NCBI GenBank assembly: GCA_963652495.1
Contig: CAVJTU010000111.1
Span: forward strand, 1-5,592
Direction: 5' to 3'
Length of the DNA: 5,592 nt
From: Anthropogastromicrobium sp963652495
Lineage (GTDB): Bacteria; Bacillota; Clostridia; Lachnospirales; Lachnospiraceae
The translations under genes were made by a program, and so were the position numbers. The notes under the pieces were generated by a model, which was not told the origin of the DNA, did not search any database, and saw only the letters and a list, made by a program, of their open reading frames with translations. This document shows positions 1-4,982 of this stretch, piece by piece; positions within the stretch are counted from its first letter, which is position 1; each line of letters begins with the position of its first letter.

Positions 1-46
1 ACATTTACATGCTCAATTGTTTTGATTTTTGCTTTACAAGAAGTAA

Positions 47-388
47 CGACAGACAATTAAAACACGTCTGGAACAGCAGATGGATAATCTGGATGTTACA
101 GATGCACATTACGATAAAAAAATATCAGATTTACAGAGACGGTTGGATGCTCAGTATGATAAAATAGATGAGGTTGAAGGGTTAATCACTGATTTGAAGT
201 TCCAGATACATGAACTTAAGAAAAACCAGATTGATGCGGATAGCATATATGCGTTTTTAGGTACTTTTAATGAATTATATGCGGAATGTACAGATGCGCG
301 TACTATTACCTTGGAAAAGTTATCTACACTTGAGACGGTTGTATTGATGTCGCGCGCTAGCAATGAGCAGGGCACAGACCGAGCATAA
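47..388 (+). pseudogene. C-terminal fragment of a large serine recombinase, running into a possible rlmD 3'-end remnant
   Basis: The open frame runs from 47, just after an in-frame TAA at 44-46, with an internal ATG at 80. It is a charged, coiled-coil-like segment with the pattern KTRLEQQMDNLD, HYDKKISDLQRRLD, YDKIDEVE, then SIYAFLGTFNELY and TDA. This is the pattern of the C-terminal region of Lachnospiraceae large serine recombinases, just before the family's conserved end (F-x-x-F-x-x-x-I-x-I-Y and beyond). The resolvase catalytic and zinc-binding parts should lie upstream, but the in-frame stops at 23-25 and 44-46 show that the reading frame is not continuous inside the window. After TDA the expected recombinase ending is absent, and the frame reads TLETVVLMSR instead, resembling the C-terminus of the 23S rRNA uracil methyltransferase RlmD. 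I infer a decayed or frameshifted integrase gene abutting its attachment site. Expression as a 102-residue protein from 80 is possible but there is no good ribosome binding site. Confidence 0.68.
332..351 (+). repeat. Putative attachment-site core, copy 1 (rlmD 3'-end-like)
   Basis: The sequence GAGACGGTTGTATTGATGTC reads ETVVLMS in the frame of the recombinase tail. This peptide matches the conserved end of RlmD/RumA proteins, and the rlmD 3' end is a known target for elements with serine recombinases (for example the streptococcal element Phi-m46.1 in rum). It lies exactly where the recombinase tail stops resembling its family. I infer an attL/attR-type junction; the crossover dinucleotide cannot be assigned from one window. 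Confidence 0.5.
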
Positions 389-395
389 TGTGACG

Positions 396-478
396 TGTGA
401 GCTTGCTCGCAAAGGCACATTTATGCGAAGGACTGTATGCGGCGAATGCCGCGGATAAGCGAAGGAAGTTCATCTTCC
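396..478. repeat. Cluster of three small hairpins
   Basis: There are three inverted repeats in 83 bases: TGTGAGC/GCTCGCA at 396-402/405-411 (one G-U pair and a very tight loop), GCGGC/GCCGC at 439-443/448-452 with a GAAT loop, and GGAAG/CTTCC at 464-468/474-478 with a 5-base loop. No T-run follows any of them, so they do not look like intrinsic terminators. They could form a structured RNA or be part of a dispersed extragenic repeat. Confidence 0.4.
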
Positions 479-646
479 GTAGCGCATCCAATCCTGCGAA
501 TGAGGTGCGAAAAAAGCCTTATTTTCTGGGATTTTCGGGACTTTGCATCAGTTTGAAATTTTGCCGATTTTCAGGGGATTATCTTCGCGGGAACTTATCT
601 ACGAGGTTTTTTGGGTGATTTTGGAGAGTCGGAAATTGTATACAAA

Positions 647-699
647 ATTGAGACTATAGTTTGGATGTCAGGCTTTGACAACTAAAGTACAGTCTCAAT
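647..699. repeat. Long imperfect hairpin enclosing the second attachment-like core
   Basis: Perfect 9-bp arms ATTGAGACT (647-655) and AGTCTCAAT (691-699) enclose further pairing: TAGT/ACTA (657-660/681-684), then TGTCA/TGACA (666-670/676-680) around a 5-base loop. The structure has unpaired bulges, and no T-run follows it. The left arm is the start of attachment-like copy 2, so the hairpin may belong to recombinase binding rather than to transcription. Confidence 0.5.
650..669 (+). repeat. Putative attachment-site core, copy 2
   Basis: GAGACTATAGTTTGGATGTC matches copy 1 at 15 of 20 positions, with both outer blocks (GAGAC and GATGTC) identical and TT preceding both copies. Read in frame it gives ETIVWMS, again like the RlmD C-terminus, inside a short open frame that stops at 683-685. 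I infer a degenerate second target or element end. Confidence 0.4.
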
Positions 700-714
700 C
701 CTAAAATGGGGAGG

Positions 715-734
715 AAGACTACGGATTAGATGTC
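715..734 (+). repeat. Possible third attachment-like core
   Basis: AAGACTACGGATTAGATGTC matches copy 2 at 15 of 20 positions but copy 1 at only 12 of 20. As in copy 2, the terminal TGTC is followed shortly by TGACA (743-747), giving a small inverted repeat. The copies are 65 bp apart. Similarity could be partly chance; I regard this as the weakest of the three. Confidence 0.25.
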
Positions 735-780
735 GGGGAAAATGACAGACCTTAGTGGATGCTTATACGGGATAACAAAC

Positions 781-821
781 AAGCTCCCCATCACCAGAAA
801 ATCTCTAGTGGTGAGGAGCTT
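781..821 (-). terminator. Stem-loop, possible terminator reading leftward
   Basis: The arms AAGCTCC (781-787) and GGAGCTT (815-821) pair perfectly. TCACC (791-795) and GGTGA (810-814) extend the stem past a 3-base bulge. On the minus strand the stem is followed by a T-rich but interrupted tract (TTGTTTGTTA), which fits a weak intrinsic terminator for leftward transcription. On the plus strand no T-run follows. No gene ending here is visible on the minus strand, so it may be a leftover. Confidence 0.35.
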
Positions 822-833
822 ACTTTATGTCTG

Positions 834-857
834 ATTTCATTACCGAAGGAATGAAAT
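834..857. repeat. Small perfect hairpin
   Basis: Arms ATTTCATT (834-841) and AATGAAAT (850-857) pair perfectly, and the 8-base loop can add CC/GG pairs around GAA. It sits 12 bases after the 781-821 stem-loop, so the two may act together as an RNA structure or a protein-binding site. No T-run follows. Confidence 0.4.
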
Positions 858-918
858 ATTGAGAAGTATGCATACATTGATAGTAAGTGAAGTTAAATCA
901 AACATCTCGATTTTTTAG

Positions 919-1008
919 ACGGATGATAATCAAATTACTATCTTGGCATCGCTTGTGGAACGCATGACAAAGATTATGACGCAACTCCCCGACAGAAGTG
1001 AACAGTAG
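919..1008 (+). pseudogene. Possible C-terminal remnant of a MarR-type regulator
   Basis: Between a TAG at 916-918 and a TAG at 1006-1008 the frame encodes about 29 residues, TDDNQITILASLVERMTKIM followed by TQLPDRSEQ. The amphipathic pattern (T-D-D, then I-L-x-x-L-V-E-R-M) resembles the last dimerisation helix of MarR-family regulators, which often precede flavodoxin/ferredoxin genes in Firmicutes. The same frame is open upstream from 835 to the TAG at 916, but that part is not recognisable and no DNA-binding domain is seen. It ends 15 bases before the next gene. The similarity is from memory of the family and is weak. Confidence 0.25.
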
Positions 1009-1023
1009 ATTGGAGATGAATGC

Positions 1024-1767
1024 ATGATTCTATATTTCTCAGCTACAGGTAACAGCAAGTATGTGGCTACTCGTATTGCCGAAGCTATTCATGATGAAAT
1101 GCGGGAGATTACGGACTGCATCACCGATAGCAGTTTTTTATTTGAAGATGAGTGGATTGGAATTGTAACCCCAACTTATTTCTGGGGGCTGCCGAGTATA
1201 GTAAATGATTTTTTGAAGAAATCGGAGTTTCATACAGATTATCTGTATTTTGTGGCAACGTATGGCACTACACCGGGAGCAATCGGAGCATTAGCAAAAG
1301 AAGCGATCAGTAACAGCAAGGTAGATGCACTTTATTCTGTTCGTATGGTAGATACCTACACACCGATCTTTGATATTTCAACTCCAGAGAAACAGAACGC
1401 ATTTACGGCAAATACAGAGACAGAAATACAAACTGTCATTGGATCAATCAATGAAAAACTCTGCAATAAGCAAATGATACATTCCACACCAGCTTTTGTT
1501 GTAAAAGGAATCGCACAGCCAATTTACAATCGGAAGGCAAGGCGTACAAGCAGACTCTCAGTAGATGCAAATTGTATTGGCTGCGGATTGTGTGTAAAAA
1601 GGTGTCCGGTACAGGCAATTCAAATGAAGGAAGGAAAACCGGCCTGGGTGAAGGAAAAATGTGTGATGTGCCTGGGCTGTCTGCATCGATGTCCGAAATT
1701 TTCTATACAGTGTGGAAATAAGACAAGAAAACACGGACAGTATACAAATCCGAATGTGAAAATCTGA
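1024..1767 (+). CDS. EFR1-type flavodoxin-ferredoxin fusion protein
   Basis: This 247-residue protein joins an N-terminal flavodoxin-like domain (about 1-150) to a C-terminal bacterial ferredoxin domain (about 180-230). The flavodoxin part has the FMN phosphate loop SATGNS (6-11) and later loop motifs TPTYFWGLP (49-57) and TYGTTPG (79-85). The ferredoxin part has two complete Cys clusters, C184/C187/C190/C194 and C213/C216/C219/C223, enough for two [4Fe-4S] clusters. The architecture and length fit the EFR1 family of cytoplasmic electron-transfer proteins; the physiological partner is unknown. GGAG at 1012-1015 lies 8 bases before the ATG, supporting this start. It is separated from the downstream restriction operon by 142 bases and has no evident functional link to it. 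No damage is visible. Confidence 0.9.
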   Translation: MILYFSATGNSKYVATRIAEAIHDEMREITDCITDSSFLFEDEWIGIVTPTYFWGLPSIVNDFLKKSEFHTDYLYFVATYGTTPGAIGALAKEAISNSKVDALYSVRMVDTYTPIFDISTPEKQNAFTANTETEIQTVIGSINEKLCNKQMIHSTPAFVVKGIAQPIYNRKARRTSRLSVDANCIGCGLCVKRCPVQAIQMKEGKPAWVKEKCVMCLGCLHRCPKFSIQCGNKTRKHGQYTNPNVKI

Positions 1768-1783
1768 TGTTGTATCATTTTTC

Positions 1784-1800
1784 TTGACAACTCTTGTCGA
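1784..1800. promoter_or_regulatory. Small inverted repeat containing a TTGACA box
   Basis: TTGACAA and TTGTCGA pair around a 3-base loop (one G-T pair), 17 bases past the end of the flavodoxin/ferredoxin gene. The left arm includes a perfect -35-like TTGACA (1784-1789), but at 17-bp spacing only TGTTTA (1807-1812) is available as a -10, which is poor. It could be an operator, a weak promoter or the stem of a poor terminator. Confidence 0.25.
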
Positions 1801-1836
1801 TGCTTTTGTTTAACGATGAAATAAAACGGCAGGTGC

Positions 1837-1872
1837 TTGGTATTTTTGGTATTTTTCTGGATAAGATATATA
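1837..1872 (+). promoter_or_regulatory. Candidate promoter and 9-bp tandem repeat upstream of mcrB
   Basis: TGGTATTTT is repeated exactly in tandem at 1838-1846 and 1847-1855. Each copy, with the preceding T, gives a TTGGTA -35-like box (1837-1842 and 1846-1851). An AT-rich stretch with TAAGAT (1862-1867) and TATATA (1867-1872) follows and could supply the -10. The spacings are 19 and 15 bases, neither ideal, so which pair is used is uncertain. It is the most promoter-like stretch ahead of the restriction operon. Confidence 0.35.
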
Positions 1873-1909
1873 AGAGTCTGCGGAATATGAAATAGAGGTG
1901 GTGTAGATT

Positions 1910-3916
1910 ATGATCGATAGTTATAGATTACAAGATGCCTTGTCTTATTACAAAAAAGATTTTGTACAGAAGCAATGGACAAATGAAAAATATAAGTGGG
2001 AGGCAGTAAAGCATTTTCAGGATAATTGGGATATCAATGCAGATGATTTTGCTGAAATGCTTACTCGCTCCCTGGGAAAAACATACAATCTCCTGGCATC
2101 CATGAATAATTTCCCGGCAGGAATGATAGAGGTATTTGCAAAAACAGCTCCGGAAGAAGTCCGGGGGATGTTCATTGCACTTTTTGATGAGACGCAAGAT
2201 GTTGTTCAGAGAATTTTGAATTTTAAAGACCAGTCCGGCACCTTGCTGGAAAAGTACGGAAACGAAGCAACGCAGCATTATCAGCATGAAAATGCCATCA
2301 GTGTTTATTTGTGGCTTAGATATCCGGATAAATATTACATCTATAAATTCGGTGAAGTAAAAAAAGTTGCAGATGAACTGGGTTATGATCTTGTTTTTAA
2401 GAAAGGCAGATATGCTGACAACCTCAGGAATTTTTATACATTATATGATGAATTGTGTGATGAACTAAAAGAGGATGGCGAGCTTAGGAACATGCTGAAC
2501 TCTCAGCTTACCGATAGCTGTTATCCGGATCCGGAACTTAGAACGCTTACTATTGATGTGGGATTTTATATTAGTAGATGCTATAGCGAGAGAAACGAGA
2601 CCAGTGTAGCCGGTGGGTGGTGGCCAAGTGAAGAAGGCGAACAAAGATATTGGTGGTTAAATGCCAATCCAACGATCTGGAGCTTTTCAGATATTGCTGT
2701 AGGAGAAGTGCAATCCTATACGCTCTATAATGATAATGGCAACAAGCGTCGGATTTTTCAGAACTTCCTGGATGCTAAGGTCGGGGACATGATTATTGGT
2801 TACGAATCAAATCCGGTAAAGCAGATTGTGGCTATTGGAAAGGTTACAGCAGAGCAGGATGGCCAACAGATTTATTTTGAAAAAGTAGAAGGTCTTGGTA
2901 CGCCGATTGATTATTCTACCTTGAAAGCTTGCTCTGAACTTGAACGGATGGAGTACTTTGTGAATCCACAGGGAAGTCTGTTCAAGCTGACGAAGGGTGA
3001 ATATGAATTCATAATGGATATGATCCGTGAGGACAATCCGTTAACTGCTGCAGAGAAAACAATAGAATCTTATTCTAAGGAGCAGTTCCTGGATGAGGTT
3101 TATATCACGGAGGTAAAATATAACCGTCTTGTATCTGTGCTGCTAAAGAAAAAGAACATTATTCTTCAGGGCGCACCGGGTGTAGGAAAGACCTTTGCAG
3201 CAAAGAGACTGGCCTACTCCATCATGGGAGAAAGGGACGATAGCAGGATTGAATTTGTACAGTTCCATCAGAATTATTCCTATGAGGATTTCATGATGGG
3301 CTACAAGCCGGAAGGAGACTCATTCGAACTCAAGTATGGAATTTTCTATCGCTTCTGCCAGAAAGTAGCAAACCATCCGGACAAAGACTATTTTTTTATC
3401 ATTGACGAGATTAACCGTGGAAACATGAGTAAGATCTTCGGTGAGTTATTGATGCTTATTGAAAAGGACTACCGTGGAATGAAGGCGACATTAGCATACA
3501 ATGGACTGAGCTTCTTTGTGCCGGAGAGACTGCATATCATCGGCATGATGAATACCGCGGACAGAAGTCTGGCTATGATTGATTACGCGCTCCGCAGAAG
3601 ATTCAGTTTCTTTGATATGGAACCTGGATTTGACTCAGAAGGCTTTGTGAAGTATCAGAAGAGCTTGAACAATGAAACCTTAGATTTGTTGATAGAAAAG
3701 GTAGTGGAGCTCAATCGCGAGATTGCTGCGGATAAATCGTTGGGAAAAGGATTCTGCATAGGCCATAGCTATTTCTGTGGAGCCAAAGAGTGTACGACAG
3801 AATGGATGATGGATGTGGTGGACTTTGATATTCTTCCGATGTTGTCGGAATACTGGTTTGATGACTTAAGTAAGGTACAGCGCTGGGAGAATACATTACA
3901 TGGTATATTTCAATGA
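1910..3916 (+). CDS. mcrB: McrB-type GTPase subunit with EVE domain, modified-DNA restriction
   Basis: This 668-residue protein is the motor subunit of an McrBC-type system, which uses GTP to translocate on and direct cleavage of DNA with modified bases. The AAA+ domain (about 390-668) has Walker A GAPGVGKT (421-428), QFHQNYSYEDFMMGYKP just after, Walker B FFIIDE with INRGN (495-505), the McrB-specific GTP motif MNTADRS (547-553), arginines 562-564, and the late motifs GHSYF (618-622) and LPMLSEYWFDD (642-652). Before it lies an EVE domain (about 245-372) beginning RYWWLNANP, with aromatic residues W248, W249 and W257 and the strand GDMIIGY. EVE domains belong to the PUA/YTH-like fold and read modified bases. 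Residues 1-230 are a mostly helical domain I cannot name; it is not the DUF3578 reader of E. coli McrB. GAGGTGG at 1895-1901, 8 bases before the ATG, fixes the start. The stop overlaps mcrC. Confidence 0.93.
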   Translation: MIDSYRLQDALSYYKKDFVQKQWTNEKYKWEAVKHFQDNWDINADDFAEMLTRSLGKTYNLLASMNNFPAGMIEVFAKTAPEEVRGMFIALFDETQDVVQRILNFKDQSGTLLEKYGNEATQHYQHENAISVYLWLRYPDKYYIYKFGEVKKVADELGYDLVFKKGRYADNLRNFYTLYDELCDELKEDGELRNMLNSQLTDSCYPDPELRTLTIDVGFYISRCYSERNETSVAGGWWPSEEGEQRYWWLNANPTIWSFSDIAVGEVQSYTLYNDNGNKRRIFQNFLDAKVGDMIIGYESNPVKQIVAIGKVTAEQDGQQIYFEKVEGLGTPIDYSTLKACSELERMEYFVNPQGSLFKLTKGEYEFIMDMIREDNPLTAAEKTIESYSKEQFLDEVYITEVKYNRLVSVLLKKKNIILQGAPGVGKTFAAKRLAYSIMGERDDSRIEFVQFHQNYSYEDFMMGYKPEGDSFELKYGIFYRFCQKVANHPDKDYFFIIDEINRGNMSKIFGELLMLIEKDYRGMKATLAYNGLSFFVPERLHIIGMMNTADRSLAMIDYALRRRFSFFDMEPGFDSEGFVKYQKSLNNETLDLLIEKVVELNREIAADKSLGKGFCIGHSYFCGAKECTTEWMMDVVDFDILPMLSEYWFDDLSKVQRWENTLHGIFQ

Positions 3917-4968
3917 TTAAGGACAAGAGTATTTTAATAAAAAACATTTATTATATGCTGTCCTATGCATTTCAAACATTGAATAAATCCGAGTACGAGG
4001 ATGTAGCAGTGGAGGAATTCGAGGACATGCATAACCTCCTTGCAGCCATCCTGGCTAAGGGCATTGGATTGGGGTTAAAGCAAGGGTTGTACAGAGAGTA
4101 CATTAACTGTCAGGAAAATCTATCTGTTATGCGCAGCAAAATCAATATGCCGGGAACGATTCGTAATCGAATGGCGAGAAAACAAATCCTGACGTGTGAG
4201 TTTGATGAACTTTCAGAGAATAATCTCCTCAATCAGATATTGAAGACAACAGTCATGCTACTGCTAAGACATGGCAGTGTTAAGCCGAAGTACAAGGATG
4301 ATTTGAAAAAGAAGATGCTATTCTTTTCGAATGTGGATATGGTGGAACCGACATCCATCAGATGGTCCTCGATTCGGTTCCAGAGGAATAATCAGAATTA
4401 CAGAATGTTGCTCAGCATCTGCCAGCTCGTTATTGAGGGCATGCTGCTTACAACAGATAAAGGGGATTACAGAGTAGCGACGTTTCTCGATGAACAGCGG
4501 ATGTGCCATTTGTATGAGAAGTTCATTCTGGAATACTACACAAAGCATTATCCGAAGCTGTCCGTCAGCGCCTCTCAGATTCCTTGGTCGCTGGATGATG
4601 GAATCGGAACGATGCTCCCGGTGATGCAAAGTGATATTCATCTGAGGCTGGGTAATATAGTACTGATTATTGATGCGAAATACTATAGCCACACGATGCA
4701 GACTCAGTTTGATAAGCATACTGTGCATTCCAACAATATGTATCAGATATTCACATATGTAAAGAATCGCGACTATCAATTTGGCGAAGAAGAACACAAG
4801 GTATCCGGCATGCTGCTGTATGCAAAAACAGAAGAAGAGATCCAGCCGGACAATGTCTATCAGATGCACGGCAATCAGATCACTGTCAGGACATTAGACC
4901 TAAACAAGCCATTTGCTGAAATTGCGGAGCAGCTAAATGGAATTGCTGAGTCGCATTTTGAGTTATAA
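3913..4968 (+). CDS. mcrC: McrC-type nuclease subunit of the McrBC restriction system
   Basis: This 351-residue protein is the partner endonuclease that docks on McrB hexamers and stimulates GTP hydrolysis. The N-terminal half has conserved family features: the opening KNIYYMLSYAF (10-20), a helical segment with LLAAILAKGIGLGLKQGLYREY (about 42-63), and the strand-forming region with RGxxxx-like MPGTIRNR (79-86). MCHLYEKFILEYY (197-209) precedes the PD-(D/E)xK nuclease core. Catalytic candidates are D241 in MQSDIHL, D254 and K256 in LIIDAKYY (251-258), and Q278 in NNMYQIFTYV. All are intact, so the enzyme looks active. Its ATG overlaps the mcrB stop codon in ATGA (3913-3916) without a clear ribosome binding site of its own, which indicates translational coupling and fixed stoichiometry. 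The closest annotation term is 5-methylcytosine-specific restriction system protein McrC. Confidence 0.93.
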   Translation: MIKDKSILIKNIYYMLSYAFQTLNKSEYEDVAVEEFEDMHNLLAAILAKGIGLGLKQGLYREYINCQENLSVMRSKINMPGTIRNRMARKQILTCEFDELSENNLLNQILKTTVMLLLRHGSVKPKYKDDLKKKMLFFSNVDMVEPTSIRWSSIRFQRNNQNYRMLLSICQLVIEGMLLTTDKGDYRVATFLDEQRMCHLYEKFILEYYTKHYPKLSVSASQIPWSLDDGIGTMLPVMQSDIHLRLGNIVLIIDAKYYSHTMQTQFDKHTVHSNNMYQIFTYVKNRDYQFGEEEHKVSGMLLYAKTEEEIQPDNVYQMHGNQITVRTLDLNKPFAEIAEQLNGIAESHFEL

Positions 4969-4974
4969 AGGAGG
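4967..4974 (+). promoter_or_regulatory. Ribosome binding site that fixes the TTG start of rhuM
   Basis: AAAGGAGG overlaps the mcrC stop codon (TAA, 4966-4968) and lies 8 bases before TTG at 4983. No ATG occurs in the rhuM frame until 5079, inside the conserved region, so this site decides in favour of the TTG start. Confidence 0.85.
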
Positions 4975-4982
4975 CGCTTTAT

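Larger units (their letters stand above)
389..1023. other. Long non-genic stretch with hairpins and decayed sequence
   Basis: No intact gene is convincing in this 635-base stretch. It contains three closely spaced hairpins (396-478), two sequences resembling the putative attachment core (650-669 and 715-734), a long imperfect hairpin (647-699), two adjacent hairpins (781-821 and 834-857) and a possible coding remnant ending at 1008. An open frame at 397-618 has no ribosome binding site and no recognisable domain. A 34-codon frame at 730-834 has a GGGGAGG too far upstream (about 15 bases) to be convincing. The mix of small inverted repeats, attachment-like sequence and stops in coding-like frames suggests an accumulation of insertion scars. 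Confidence 0.6.

Noticed and set aside
397..618. 73-codon plus-strand open frame
   Set aside because: It has no ribosome binding site, runs straight through three hairpins, and has an unusual composition with no domain I recognise; more likely a chance frame across structured non-coding DNA.
647..699. Integron attC site
   Set aside because: The hairpin lacks the GTTRRRY / RYYYAAC boxes and no integron integrase or cassette is visible.
730..834. 34-codon frame starting ATG TCG GGG
   Set aside because: The GGGGAGG upstream is about 15 bases from the ATG, the frame covers a hairpin, and the peptide matches nothing I know.
731..994. 9-bp inverted repeat TGTCGGGGA / TCCCCGACA as ends of a small mobile element
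   Set aside because: A 9-bp match over this distance is plausible by chance, no target duplication is evident at either end, and the right copy lies inside coding-like sequence.
1768..1909. Riboswitch, tRNA or CRISPR repeat upstream of mcrB
   Set aside because: The only structures are one tiny hairpin and a two-copy 9-bp tandem repeat; no conserved aptamer, cloverleaf or spaced repeat is present.
1928..2287. 119-codon minus-strand open frame opposite mcrB
   Set aside because: It is rich in Cys, Ile and Leu as expected of an antisense reading of a charged protein, and lies wholly within mcrB.
4318..4869. 183-codon minus-strand open frame opposite mcrC
   Set aside because: It is entirely antisense to a gene with an intact nuclease core, has no ribosome binding site and no recognisable domain.
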